From positions 1 to 64,000 of the forward strand of contig NZ_SDDZ01000009.1 of assembly GCF_004115975.1 (NCBI RefSeq): a DNA stretch of 64,000 bases, given 5' to 3'. The DNA is from Gelidibacter gilvus. GTDB lineage: Bacteria; Bacteroidota; Bacteroidia; Flavobacteriales; Flavobacteriaceae. A model generated the notes under the pieces. That model saw only the letters and a list, made by a program, of their open reading frames with translations, was not told the DNA's origin and ran no database searches. The translations under genes were made by a program, and so were the position numbers. This document shows, piece after piece, positions 40,700 to 49,842 of this stretch (the stretch's first letter is position 1; every line of letters starts with the position of its first letter).

Positions 40700-43114
40700 A
40701 TGAAAAAACATCTTCTTTATCTCATTTTAGTTTTAAGTGCAAGTCCTTCATTTTCACAGGTTTTGAAGGATAAGAAAGTAGAAGCTTATAAAGGTCTTTT
40801 TAATTTTTATTACGAAGAAAAACAGGATAAGATCTATTTGGAAGTCGATAAAATAGATCGCGAATTTCTTTATGTAAATAGCCTGGCAAGTGGAGTTGGT
40901 TCCAATGACATCGGATTAGATAGAGGTCAATTGGGTGATACTCGCATTGTGAAGTTTGTTAAGGCGGGTAATAAATTATTACTGGTGCAGCCTAATCAGA
41001 ATTTCCGTGCCATTACGGATAATGCGCCTGAAAAGAAGAGCATTGAGCAAGCATTTGCACAATCCGTGTTGTTCGGATTTAAAATAGAAGAAGCTGTCGA
41101 GGGAAAATATATCATCGATTTGACGCCATTTTTGATGGAAGATGCCCATGGCGTTGCCAAAAGATTGAAAGCTCAGGACGAAGGGACTTACAAGGTTGAT
41201 CTCTCTAAAAGTGCACTTTCTTTAGAGCGCACGAAAGCGTTCCCAAAAAATGTAGAATTTGAAGTCTTATTGACTTTTGAAGGTGATGCAAAAGGTCGAA
41301 ACATTAGAAGTGTCACTCCAACATCATCTTTGTTAACTGTGATCCAACACCATTCGTTTATAGAGTTGCCAGATGATAATTATAAACCGCGCCAATTTGA
41401 TCCGCGTAGCGGTGCGATTTCGATTTCCTTTATGGATTACGCCACTCCAATTGAAGAAAACATCGTCAAACGATTTGCCATTAGACACCGATTGGAAAAG
41501 AAAAATCCCGAATTGGCGATGAGTGAAGCCAAAAGACCAATCATTTATTATCTTGATCCCGGAACACCAGAACCTGTGCGATCTGCATTGTTGGAAGGTG
41601 CCCGTTGGTGGAACGATGCCTATGAAGCCATTGGATATAAAGATGCTTTTCAGGTAAAAATGTTACCTGAAGATGCTGATCCCATGGATTGCCGCTATAA
41701 TGTGATCCAATGGGTGCATCGATCTACACGAGGTTGGAGTTATGGCGCTTCTGTAGTCGATCCAAGAACAGGAGAAATTATTAAAGGTCATGTGAGTTTA
41801 GGGAGTTTGCGCATCCGTCAGGATTTTTTGATTGCCCAAGCTTTATTGAATCGGCCTTTTGCAGAGTCTGACAACAATAATGAGCCTATGTTAAAAATGG
41901 CGCTGGCCAGAATGCGTCAGTTGGGTGCCCATGAAGTTGGCCATACACTTGGATTTGCGCACAACTTTGCCGCAAGTAGCAACAACGATGCCTCAGTTAT
42001 GGATTATCCCCATCCTAAAATCACCTTGGATAATGGAATTATAAGTTTGGAAAACGCTTATACCGACGGCATTGGTGTATGGGATAAAGTAACCGTTGCG
42101 TATAGTTATTCTCAATATGATAAAAACAGCGATGAAAAAGCAGCGCTAAATGATATTTTAAAGAACGCTCAAGATGAAGGTCTTCGATTTATTTCAGATT
42201 CAGACGCCCGTGCCCCAGGAGGCGCGCATGCTTATGCCCATCTATGGGACAATGGTAAAAGTGCATCCCAAGAACTTGAACGCGTTTTGAAAGTTCGAGA
42301 ACAGGCTATTTCAAATTTTTCCAAAGATAATATCAGAAACCATGAGCCTTATTCTCTTTTGGAAGATGTATTTGTTCCACTTTATTTTTTCCACAGATAT
42401 CAGACTGAAGCCACTTCCAAACTAGTTGGCGGATTAAACTATAGCTATGCACTTAAAAACGATGGTCAATTAATAACCGAAGTGTTGGAGGCAAAGATTC
42501 AAAAGGAGGCATTAAAAGCCTTGATGTCTTCCATTTCGGCAGAAACCTTAGCCATCCCAAAGGAAAAATTAACATTGTTTCCGCCGCGAGCATTTGGTTA
42601 TAGTAAGACGCGCGAGTCGTTCTCAGGGAAAACAGGAGTCGCGTTTGACGCTCTGAGTGCTGCCTCGACCGCCAGTGATATGGCTTTGGAATTTTTACTA
42701 AACCCGCAACGCGCCAACAGGTTGGTACAGCAAAAAAGTTTGGATGATAATCAATTGGGATTTGAGGAAGTGCTTAATGACCTCATCGCAAATTCTTTTG
42801 GTAAAAGTCATAAGGATCCATATCTCTTCGAAATTCAGCAATCTATTAATGTCAGTGTCTTAAAGTATATTATGAACCTTGCCGTCTCTGACGCTGCTTA
42901 TTTTCAGGTTCAAGCCAAGGCAAATGAAGCCCTTGCAGAAATATATTTAAGCTTATATGATAAAAAGAAAAGTTTGAAACCTTATGCGTCACAATTTGGA
43001 CGCATGATTTCAGAATTTCGGGAGCATCCTGAGAAATTCAAATTGGAGCCAGCACCGCGTATTCCTGACGGTTCACCGATAGGAACAGACGACTGCAATT
43101 ACATTTTAAATTAA
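40700..43114 (+). CDS. Secreted zinc-dependent metalloprotease (DUF5117/DUF4953-type)
   Basis: This 804-aa protein has a signal peptide (1-19) and a large N-terminal DUF5117-like region. The zinc site is HEVGHTLGFAH (H411, E412, H415, H421) in the middle and is followed by the SVMDYPHP turn. The C-terminal part is helical. It should act outside the inner membrane; its substrates are unknown. It is followed after 5 bases by the threonine aldolase gene, so they may be co-transcribed. Confidence 0.9.
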   Translation: MKKHLLYLILVLSASPSFSQVLKDKKVEAYKGLFNFYYEEKQDKIYLEVDKIDREFLYVNSLASGVGSNDIGLDRGQLGDTRIVKFVKAGNKLLLVQPNQNFRAITDNAPEKKSIEQAFAQSVLFGFKIEEAVEGKYIIDLTPFLMEDAHGVAKRLKAQDEGTYKVDLSKSALSLERTKAFPKNVEFEVLLTFEGDAKGRNIRSVTPTSSLLTVIQHHSFIELPDDNYKPRQFDPRSGAISISFMDYATPIEENIVKRFAIRHRLEKKNPELAMSEAKRPIIYYLDPGTPEPVRSALLEGARWWNDAYEAIGYKDAFQVKMLPEDADPMDCRYNVIQWVHRSTRGWSYGASVVDPRTGEIIKGHVSLGSLRIRQDFLIAQALLNRPFAESDNNNEPMLKMALARMRQLGAHEVGHTLGFAHNFAASSNNDASVMDYPHPKITLDNGIISLENAYTDGIGVWDKVTVAYSYSQYDKNSDEKAALNDILKNAQDEGLRFISDSDARAPGGAHAYAHLWDNGKSASQELERVLKVREQAISNFSKDNIRNHEPYSLLEDVFVPLYFFHRYQTEATSKLVGGLNYSYALKNDGQLITEVLEAKIQKEALKALMSSISAETLAIPKEKLTLFPPRAFGYSKTRESFSGKTGVAFDALSAASTASDMALEFLLNPQRANRLVQQKSLDDNQLGFEEVLNDLIANSFGKSHKDPYLFEIQQSINVSVLKYIMNLAVSDAAYFQVQAKANEALAEIYLSLYDKKKSLKPYASQFGRMISEFREHPEKFKLEPAPRIPDGSPIGTDDCNYILN

Positions 43115-43119
43115 CAAAC

Positions 43120-44148
43120 ATGATTATAGATTTAAGAAGCGATACCGTTACCAAGCCAACCCAAGGCATGTTGGAAGCGATGATGAGTGCAAAAGTGGGT
43201 GATGATGTCTATAAAGAAGATCCAACCGTCAATAAGCTGGAAGAGCGACTTGCAGATATGTTCGGTAAATCGAAAGCCCTATTTTTTCCCACGGGAACTA
43301 TGGCCAACCAAACCGCCTTAAAATTACATACCAATCCTGGGGATCAGGTTATTTGCGATTCTAACGCCCATATTTATCATTACGAAGGGGGCGGTGCCTC
43401 TTTTAATAGTGGGATTTCTTGCAAATTATTGGAAGGAACTCGAGGCATGTTCACTGCAGCCCAAGTGATAGAAGCAATCAATCCACCTGACTTTTACCAT
43501 AGTCCACTAACCGCTTTGGTAGAAGTTGAAAATACCGCTAATAGGGGTGGAGGTTCTTGTTGGGATTTTGAAGAGCTTAAGAAGATAAGAACGGTCTGTA
43601 ATGACCACGAATTAGGATACCATTTAGATGGCGCGCGAATCTGGAATGCCTTGGTAGCAAAACCAGAAACGGCACGAGATTACGGTCAGATTTTTGATAC
43701 TATTTCGGTGTGTTTGAGTAAGGGTCTGGGGTGTCCTGTGGGATCTGTGTTGATAGGTGACGAAGGTATTATGCAAAACGCATTGCGCATCCGAAAGATT
43801 CTGGGAGGTGGGATGCGACAGGTAGGGTATATGGCTGCTGCTGGACTTTATGCTTTGGATCACCATATGGAGCGACTCCCTGAAGATCATAGAAAAGCTA
43901 AAGAAATCGGACAGTTATTGTCGGGATTGGAGTTTATCAACAAAGTAGAACCTGTTGAAACCAATATCATCATCTTTGAATTGGTGGATAAAAAAAATGA
44001 CACGAAATTTCTAAAACTACTGTCAGATAAAAATATACGGTTGAGCAGCATGGGGAGTGGCAAACTTCGTATTGTGACGCATTTGGATTATACGGATGAT
44101 ATGCATGATCTGTTTTTGAATGAACTGCAAGCTTTGAAACTTAAATGA
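43120..44148 (+). CDS. ltaE: Low-specificity L-threonine aldolase
   Basis: This 342-aa PLP enzyme cleaves L-threonine or allo-threonine to glycine and acetaldehyde. It begins with IDLRSDTVTKPT, has the LDGARIWNA block and the PLP lysine in SVCLSKGLGCP (K201). Length and motifs are as expected. It lies 5 bases after the metalloprotease gene and converges with ybaB across a long inverted repeat. Confidence 0.92.
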   Translation: MIIDLRSDTVTKPTQGMLEAMMSAKVGDDVYKEDPTVNKLEERLADMFGKSKALFFPTGTMANQTALKLHTNPGDQVICDSNAHIYHYEGGGASFNSGISCKLLEGTRGMFTAAQVIEAINPPDFYHSPLTALVEVENTANRGGGSCWDFEELKKIRTVCNDHELGYHLDGARIWNALVAKPETARDYGQIFDTISVCLSKGLGCPVGSVLIGDEGIMQNALRIRKILGGGMRQVGYMAAAGLYALDHHMERLPEDHRKAKEIGQLLSGLEFINKVEPVETNIIIFELVDKKNDTKFLKLLSDKNIRLSSMGSGKLRIVTHLDYTDDMHDLFLNELQALKLK

Positions 44149-44177
44149 GGTTAAATCTGGACAAAATTTCAATCAGT

Positions 44178-44230
44178 TAGAGGGCAGTCGAGAATATAGG
44201 AAGATTATATGACCATACGACTGCTCTCTA
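44178..44230. terminator. 13-bp inverted repeat between convergent genes
   Basis: TAGAGGGCAGTCG (44178-44190) pairs with CGACTGCTCTCTA (44218-44230) with one wobble, across a 27-base loop. It has no strong T-run. It probably acts as a bidirectional transcription end for ltaE and ybaB. Confidence 0.55.
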
Positions 44231-44248
44231 TCTGATGAGATCATAAAG

Positions 44249-44572
44249 TTATTTGAACATATCCAATCCTGGAATATTCGGCATGCCATCTTTTGCTACT
44301 GCAGCCAATTCAGCTTCGTTTACGCGAGTGGCTTTTTCAATAGCCTTATTCATCGTCAGGATTAAATAATCTTCAAGCATTTCTTTGTCTTGTAACAATT
44401 CATCATCGATAGCTATAGATTTTATCGTCCTGTTGGCGGTTAAGGTCACTTTTAATTTGCCATCACTACTTTGTTCATCCACTAAAACATGGTTTAAACG
44501 GTCTTTGGTTTCTTCAACTTTTTTCTGGGTTTCTTTGAGTTTATTCATCATGCCCATCATATCTCCAAACAT
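44249..44572 (-). CDS. YbaB/EbfC-family nucleoid-associated protein
   Basis: This 107-aa DNA-binding protein has a helical start ([19 protein letters not shown]), a central beta-sheet ([19 protein letters not shown]) and a helical end. This is the usual YbaB layout. It forms dimers that bind DNA. It normally sits beside recR or dnaX, but neither is here. Confidence 0.9.
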   Translation of the reverse strand: MFGDMMGMMNKLKETQKKVEETKDRLNHVLVDEQSSDGKLKVTLTANRTIKSIAIDDELLQDKEMLEDYLILTMNKAIEKATRVNEAELAAVAKDGMPNIPGLDMFK

Positions 44573-44705
44573 ATTCTTCAGTTTTTAAATTGTGGTACAA
44601 AGTTAAAAAAAGATTTAGACAGCCCCGAAGTCTCGGGGTCAATAATTTTCACAAATACTTTTTAATCTGTTTTTAAATATTTGCCATCCTTCTTTTTAGT
44701 TTCTC

Positions 44706-44737
44706 TTTGTCCTCTCTTCTTTAAAATAGTACTTTTG
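44706..44737 (+). promoter_or_regulatory. Promoter of the S9 peptidase gene
   Basis: The -33 box TTTG (44706-44709), 20 bases of spacer and the -7 box TACTTTTG (44730-44737) match the Bacteroidota sigma-ABfr consensus. The -7 box ends 22 bases before the ATG at 44760. This is the best promoter match in the window. Confidence 0.75.
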
Positions 44738-44759
44738 CAATCCGTTTAAAAAGAAATTT

Positions 44760-46820
44760 ATGACACAAAATATTCAGCCTCCAAAAGCAAAACAAATATC
44801 CAAAACCTTAATAGCCCATGATGACGAGCGTCAAGATGATTATTTTTGGCTAAATGAACGAGAAAATGAAGAAGTTATCGATTATCTCAACGCTGAGAAC
44901 GAATACTATGATGCCGTCACCGCCAAATATAAGGATTTTGAAAAGTCACTGTTTGAAGAAATGAAGGCCAGAATTAAGGAAGACGATGAGTCGGTTCCAT
45001 ATAAATATAATGGCTATTGGTATATTGTGAAATATGAAACAGGAAAAGATTATCCCATTTATATCCGGAAGAAAGATACTTTAGAGCATCCTGAGGAATT
45101 GCTGTTTGATTGTAATGTGATGGCTGAAGGTCATGCTTATTTTAAGTTGGTAGGCTTAAGTGTGAGTCCTGATAATACCATGATTGCATATGGAACGGAT
45201 ACCGTTGGAAGACGTAATTATACCCTGCAAATCAAGAGCTTGGTCACTGACGAAGTCTTTTTTGATGCCATTGAAAACACTACAGGCTCTGCAACCTGGG
45301 CAAACGATAATAAAACGTTGTTTTACACGGTTAAAGACGAAAAAACACTGCGTTCAGATAAAGTTTTCAAGCATAAATTAGGGAGTTCCGCTGTGGAGGA
45401 TACGCTTGTTTTTCATGAAGAAGACGATACATTTGGTGTGGCTATTTATAAATCGAAGTCAAAAAAATATTTGATAATTGCTTGCTACAGTACCTTGACC
45501 AATGAATATTATACCTTAAATGCCAATACACCAGATGCCGAGTTTAAGGTTTTTCAAGAGCGCATTAGAGGTTTGGAATACAGTGTATCTCATTATGGCG
45601 ATCAGTTCTATATCGTGACCAATGTCGATGATGCCGTCAATTTTAAACTAATGAAAACGCCGGAGAATGAAACCGGATTAAATCATTGGACAGAAGTTAT
45701 TCCGCATAGAGTAGAGGTGTTGCTTGAAGGAATAGATATTTTTAAGGATTTTCTGGTGATTAGTGAACGTTCAAATGGTCTGAATCATATTCGCATCAAA
45801 AGTTGGGATGGCACTGAAGATTACTATCTCCCCTTTGATGATGAAACTTACACAGCATACACCTCCACCAACGTCGAATTTGACACTGTTATTCTAAGAT
45901 ATGGCTATAATTCCATGACTACGCCTTCATCAAGCATCGACTTTAATATGGTCACCAAGGAAAAAACCATTTTAAAGGAACAGGAGGTTTTGGATCCTAA
46001 TTTTGATAAGAACAATTATGCTTCCAAGCGTGTTTGGGCGACTGCAGTAGATGGTACGAAAGTGCCTATTTCCATGGTTTATAAAAAAGGCATCAAAAAA
46101 GACGGCAAGAATCCAGTGTTGTTATATGCCTATGGTTCTTACGGACTTACTATAGATCCCTATTTTTCGAGCATTCGCTTAAGCTTATTGGACCGAGGTT
46201 TTGTTTACGCCATTGCTCATGTAAGAGGAGGAGAGTATTTAGGACGTATGTGGTATGAAGACGGAAAATTACTTCAGAAGAAAAACACCTTCACAGATTT
46301 TATTGCCTGTTCCAAATTCTTAATTTCTGAAAATTACACATCTTCTGAACATTTGTATGCTTTGGGAGGAAGTGCAGGAGGATTATTGATTGGTGCCGTT
46401 ATAAACGAAGCGCCAGAACTTTATAAAGGGGTTATTGCTGCCGTTCCGTTTGTGGATGTAGTGACCACAATGTTGGATGATTCAATCCCGTTGACCACAG
46501 GAGAATATGATGAATGGGGAAATCCTAATGATAAAGCCTATTATGATTATATAAAATCTTATTCGCCTTATGACAATGTGAAAAAGCAGGATTATCCACA
46601 TATTTTAGTAACCACTGGCTTGCATGATTCCCAAGTTCAATACTGGGAGCCTGCCAAATGGGTAGCCAAGTTAAGAATGTTTAAAACCGGCCACAATAAA
46701 TTGCTTTTAAAAACAAATATGAAAGCAGGTCATGGTGGGGCTTCTGGACGTTTTGAAGCCTTAAAAGAAGACGCTGAAGAGTATGCTTTTTTATTAGATT
46801 TAGAGAATATTAATGCCTAA
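44760..46820 (+). CDS. S9 prolyl-oligopeptidase family peptidase (oligopeptidase B-like)
   Basis: This 686-aa serine peptidase has an N-terminal beta-propeller (about 70-410) and a C-terminal alpha/beta hydrolase domain. The catalytic serine is S538 in GGSAGG, the aspartate D623 in LHDSQV and the histidine H658 in KAGHGG. There is no signal peptide, so it is probably cytoplasmic. It likely cleaves short peptides after basic residues. A well-formed promoter lies just upstream. Confidence 0.92.
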   Translation: MTQNIQPPKAKQISKTLIAHDDERQDDYFWLNERENEEVIDYLNAENEYYDAVTAKYKDFEKSLFEEMKARIKEDDESVPYKYNGYWYIVKYETGKDYPIYIRKKDTLEHPEELLFDCNVMAEGHAYFKLVGLSVSPDNTMIAYGTDTVGRRNYTLQIKSLVTDEVFFDAIENTTGSATWANDNKTLFYTVKDEKTLRSDKVFKHKLGSSAVEDTLVFHEEDDTFGVAIYKSKSKKYLIIACYSTLTNEYYTLNANTPDAEFKVFQERIRGLEYSVSHYGDQFYIVTNVDDAVNFKLMKTPENETGLNHWTEVIPHRVEVLLEGIDIFKDFLVISERSNGLNHIRIKSWDGTEDYYLPFDDETYTAYTSTNVEFDTVILRYGYNSMTTPSSSIDFNMVTKEKTILKEQEVLDPNFDKNNYASKRVWATAVDGTKVPISMVYKKGIKKDGKNPVLLYAYGSYGLTIDPYFSSIRLSLLDRGFVYAIAHVRGGEYLGRMWYEDGKLLQKKNTFTDFIACSKFLISENYTSSEHLYALGGSAGGLLIGAVINEAPELYKGVIAAVPFVDVVTTMLDDSIPLTTGEYDEWGNPNDKAYYDYIKSYSPYDNVKKQDYPHILVTTGLHDSQVQYWEPAKWVAKLRMFKTGHNKLLLKTNMKAGHGGASGRFEALKEDAEEYAFLLDLENINA

Positions 46821-46835
46821 TTCGAAAAAAAACCG

Positions 46836-46843
46836 TATTTTTG
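46836..46843 (+). promoter_or_regulatory. Candidate -7 box TATTTTTG
   Basis: A full TAnnTTTG match, 49 bases before the ATG of the cysteine-synthase-like gene. The -33 element is not clear. Confidence 0.45.
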
Positions 46844-46892
46844 CAAGGTTTTAGATTACATTTTTCTAAATTGTAATTGGTAAATAGCATTT

Positions 46893-47933
46893 ATGAAGAA
46901 AAATATTCAGGTATTTGATAACGTATTGCAGCTCATAGGTAATACCCCTCTTATCAAATTAAACAGAATGACAGCCGACTATGATGGTGAATTTTATGCC
47001 AAAGTTGAGGCTTTCAATCCAGGTCATTCTTCAAAGGACCGCATTGCACTGCACATTATAGAAGAAGCGGAAAGACAAGGGATCTTGACGCCAGGAGACA
47101 CAGTAATTGAGACTACCTCTGGAAATACTGGTTTTAGTATTGCCATGGTGAGCATCATCAAGGGGTACAAATGTATTCTTGCGGTAAGCTCAAAATCATC
47201 AGCAGATAAAATTGACATGTTGAAATCGATGGGAGCACAAGTTTATGTGTGTCCTGCGCATGTTAGTGCTGACGACCCGAGATCTTATTACGAAGTTGCC
47301 AAGCGATTACACGAAGAGACCAAAGGATCTGTCTATATCAATCAGTATTTCAATCAACTAAATATTGATGCACATTACAACAGTACAGGTCCGGAAATTT
47401 GGAAACAAACAGAAGGACACATTACGCATCTGATTGCTTGTAGTGGTACTGGAGGAACGATTTCTGGAACTGCAAAATACTTAAAAGAGCAAAACCCAAA
47501 AATAAAAATCATAGGTGTAGATGCTTATGGTTCTGTCCTGAAAAAATATCACGAAACCCGCGAGTTTGACCATGATGAAATTTATCCATACAGAATTGAA
47601 GGTTTAGGAAAGAATTTAATTCCTACAGCCACCGATTTTGATATTATTGATGAATTTGTCAAGGTTACCGATGAAGAAAGTGCTCATACAGCCCGTCAAA
47701 TTTCCCGAACTGAAGGTTTGTTTGTTGGATATACCAGTGGCGCAGTGATGCAAGCTGTAAAACAACTGAATGAAGCCGGAGAATTTAAAACTGGAGATAA
47801 TGTGGTAGTGATCTTTCCTGATCATGGATCGCGTTACATGAGTAAAATCTATAGTGATAAATGGATGGAAGAGCAAGGCTTTTTTGACAGTAAAACAGTC
47901 TCTACATTAGAAACTATTCAATATATTAAATAA
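46893..47933 (+). CDS. PLP-dependent cysteine synthase-like enzyme, candidate cysteate synthase
   Basis: This 346-aa fold-type II PLP enzyme has the lysine in HSSKDR (K48), TTSGNTG (74-80) and the phosphate-binding SGTGGTISG. These are typical of the cysteine synthase / cystathionine beta-synthase group. The immediate downstream neighbour is an alpha-oxoamine synthase. In F. johnsoniae and Alistipes, sulfonolipid synthesis begins with cysteate formation followed by such a synthase. The enzyme could therefore make cysteate from O-phosphoserine and sulfite. Plain cysteine synthase (CysM) is the main alternative. Confidence 0.85.
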   Translation: MKKNIQVFDNVLQLIGNTPLIKLNRMTADYDGEFYAKVEAFNPGHSSKDRIALHIIEEAERQGILTPGDTVIETTSGNTGFSIAMVSIIKGYKCILAVSSKSSADKIDMLKSMGAQVYVCPAHVSADDPRSYYEVAKRLHEETKGSVYINQYFNQLNIDAHYNSTGPEIWKQTEGHITHLIACSGTGGTISGTAKYLKEQNPKIKIIGVDAYGSVLKKYHETREFDHDEIYPYRIEGLGKNLIPTATDFDIIDEFVKVTDEESAHTARQISRTEGLFVGYTSGAVMQAVKQLNEAGEFKTGDNVVVIFPDHGSRYMSKIYSDKWMEEQGFFDSKTVSTLETIQYIK

Positions 47934-47948
47934 ACCAAATACATATAC

Positions 47949-47984
47949 AATCCTATAACCCGATACGTTGTTGTAGGATTTTTT
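47949..47984 (+). terminator. Terminator after the cysteine-synthase-like gene
   Basis: AATCCTA (47949-47955) pairs with TAGGATT (47974-47980), followed by T residues. The next gene therefore probably has its own promoter in 47985-48158. Confidence 0.7.
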
Positions 47985-48158
47985 GTTGATGAAAATCTTA
48001 TAAACAGTGGTTTATAACTTAATTATGGTATGAAAAGATATTTGGTTAATTTTGTCCAAACTAATTAAGCTAATCGAAGATGATGACGTCATTGCTCCTA
48101 AACCAATGTAAATATTAATGGAGAATGGCAGCGTATGTCCTAATAACACTAACATTAC

Positions 48159-49418
48159 ATGAAAGACTTATTTGATAAAATTTACAGAGATAAAGGTCCA
48201 TTAGGCAAATGGGCTTCTCAAGCTGAAGGCTATTTTGTATTTCCAAAATTGGAAGGCCAAATCTCTAATCGTATGAAATTCCGAGGTAAGGATGTTATCA
48301 CCTGGAGTATCAATGATTATTTAGGGTTGGCTAACCATCCTGAAGTGCGAAAAACAGATGCGCAAGCAGCAGCCGATTATGGTTCAGCATATCCAATGGG
48401 AGCACGAATGATGTCTGGACATACTGAACTCCATGAGGTTTTACAGACCGAATTAGCAGAGTTTGTAAATAAGGAAGCAGCTTATCTTTTAAATTTCGGA
48501 TATCAAGGTATGGTTTCAACCATTGATGCCTTAGTATCTAAAGATGATATTATTGTTTATGATGTGGATGCGCACGCTTGTATTATTGATGGCGTACGTC
48601 TGCATATGGGAAAACGTTTTACCTATAAGCATAATGATATTGAAAGTTTAGAAAAGAACTTGGAGCGTGCTACCAAAATGGCAGAACAAACAGGCGGTGG
48701 TATTTTAGTCATTTCAGAAGGTGTTTTTGGAATGCGCGGAGAACAAGGCCGTTTGAAAGAAATTGTAGCACTTAAAGAAAAATATAACTTCCGCTTTTTG
48801 GTTGACGATGCCCACGGTTTTGGAACACTTGGTAAAACAGGAGCCGGAGCAGGTGAGGAGCAAGGTGTCCAAGACGGTATTGATGTCTACTTTGCAACTT
48901 TTGCGAAGTCCTTGGCAAGTACTGGAGCATTCATTGCTGCTGATCAGGAAATTATCGATTATTTAAAATATAATTTGCGTTCGCAAATGTTTGCTAAATC
49001 ACTACAAATGCAATTGGTGGTTGGTGCACGTAAACGTTTGGAAATGTTGAAAACCATGCCGGAAATGAAGGAGAAGCTTTGGGAAAACACCACTGCTTTA
49101 CAATCCGGACTTAAGTCGCGCGGGTTTGATATTGGTACCACACAAAGTTGTGTTACCCCAGTATACTTAAAAGGAAGTATCCCTGAAGCGATGGCTTTGG
49201 TAAAGGATTTAAGAGAAAATCATGGAATTTTCTGTTCTATTGTGGTGTATCCTGTAATCCCTAAAGGATTGATCTTACTAAGAATGATTCCAACAGCAAC
49301 GCATGACATTAATGACATCAATGAAACGTTGGATGCATTTGATGCCATTAGAACCCGTTTGGAAAATGGAACCTACAAAAGATTGTCGGCAACTGTTGCT
49401 GCCGCGATGGGGGAGTAA
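48159..49418 (+). CDS. Alpha-oxoamine synthase, probable cysteate C-fatty acyltransferase
   Basis: This 419-aa PLP enzyme condenses an amino acid with an acyl thioester and releases CO2. It has DDAHGFG (216-222), the PLP lysine K250 in FATFAKSLAST, and the GARMMSGH substrate segment (81-88). The family includes serine palmitoyltransferase, KBL and BioF. The F. johnsoniae cysteate-fatty acyltransferase (CFAT, reported needed for capnine synthesis and gliding) lies, as I recall, next to a cysteine-synthase-like gene, as here. This makes capnine synthesis the best reading. Serine palmitoyltransferase remains possible. Confidence 0.85.
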   Translation: MKDLFDKIYRDKGPLGKWASQAEGYFVFPKLEGQISNRMKFRGKDVITWSINDYLGLANHPEVRKTDAQAAADYGSAYPMGARMMSGHTELHEVLQTELAEFVNKEAAYLLNFGYQGMVSTIDALVSKDDIIVYDVDAHACIIDGVRLHMGKRFTYKHNDIESLEKNLERATKMAEQTGGGILVISEGVFGMRGEQGRLKEIVALKEKYNFRFLVDDAHGFGTLGKTGAGAGEEQGVQDGIDVYFATFAKSLASTGAFIAADQEIIDYLKYNLRSQMFAKSLQMQLVVGARKRLEMLKTMPEMKEKLWENTTALQSGLKSRGFDIGTTQSCVTPVYLKGSIPEAMALVKDLRENHGIFCSIVVYPVIPKGLILLRMIPTATHDINDINETLDAFDAIRTRLENGTYKRLSATVAAAMGE

Positions 49419-49842
49419 AATCCCCTAAATCCCCGAAGGGGACTTTAGATTTGTGCATATAAAAAACATATAAAGACAAAAATCCCAATTAAACGATTGG
49501 GATTTTTGGTTTTATATGATCAGGTAAAGTTTAGTTTTATTGCATAACCGCAATAATCCTAAAAACATGAGATTGCTTATTTAAAATCCGAATTAGCCTT
49601 GCCCCGTCTCTAACGAGGGGTTTATTCTCAAATTAATTAATCATTCGAGATTTTTTGCTCCCTTTAGGGTGGGGTAAACAAAAAATCGGCATTGTATTTT
49701 CAATTTTTTAATTCTTATGACTAAGAACTGATATGCAATTTAGTTTTTTAGTCGGTGCAAAAACATCTCCATAATTGAAAAACTCTTAATAGAACTCTGC
49801 TTTAAAGCTTTTGTAATTTGTGTTTCCAAATTTGGAATTTGA
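49419..49842. other. 424-base spacer with a dispersed repeat and a terminator
   Basis: It contains AATCCCCTAAATCCCCGAAGG-type text just after the stop (about 49420-49447), the terminator at 49478-49507, and a paired CCCC..GGGG stretch (about 49600-49680: GCCCCGTCTCTAACGAGGGG and CTCCCTTTAGGGTGGGGT). The rest is AT-rich without an ORF. Confidence 0.6.
49478..49507 (+). terminator. Terminator of the alpha-oxoamine synthase gene
   Basis: AAAAATCCCAAT (49478-49489) pairs with ATTGGGATTTTT (49496-49507). It is perfect and symmetrical. Confidence 0.88.
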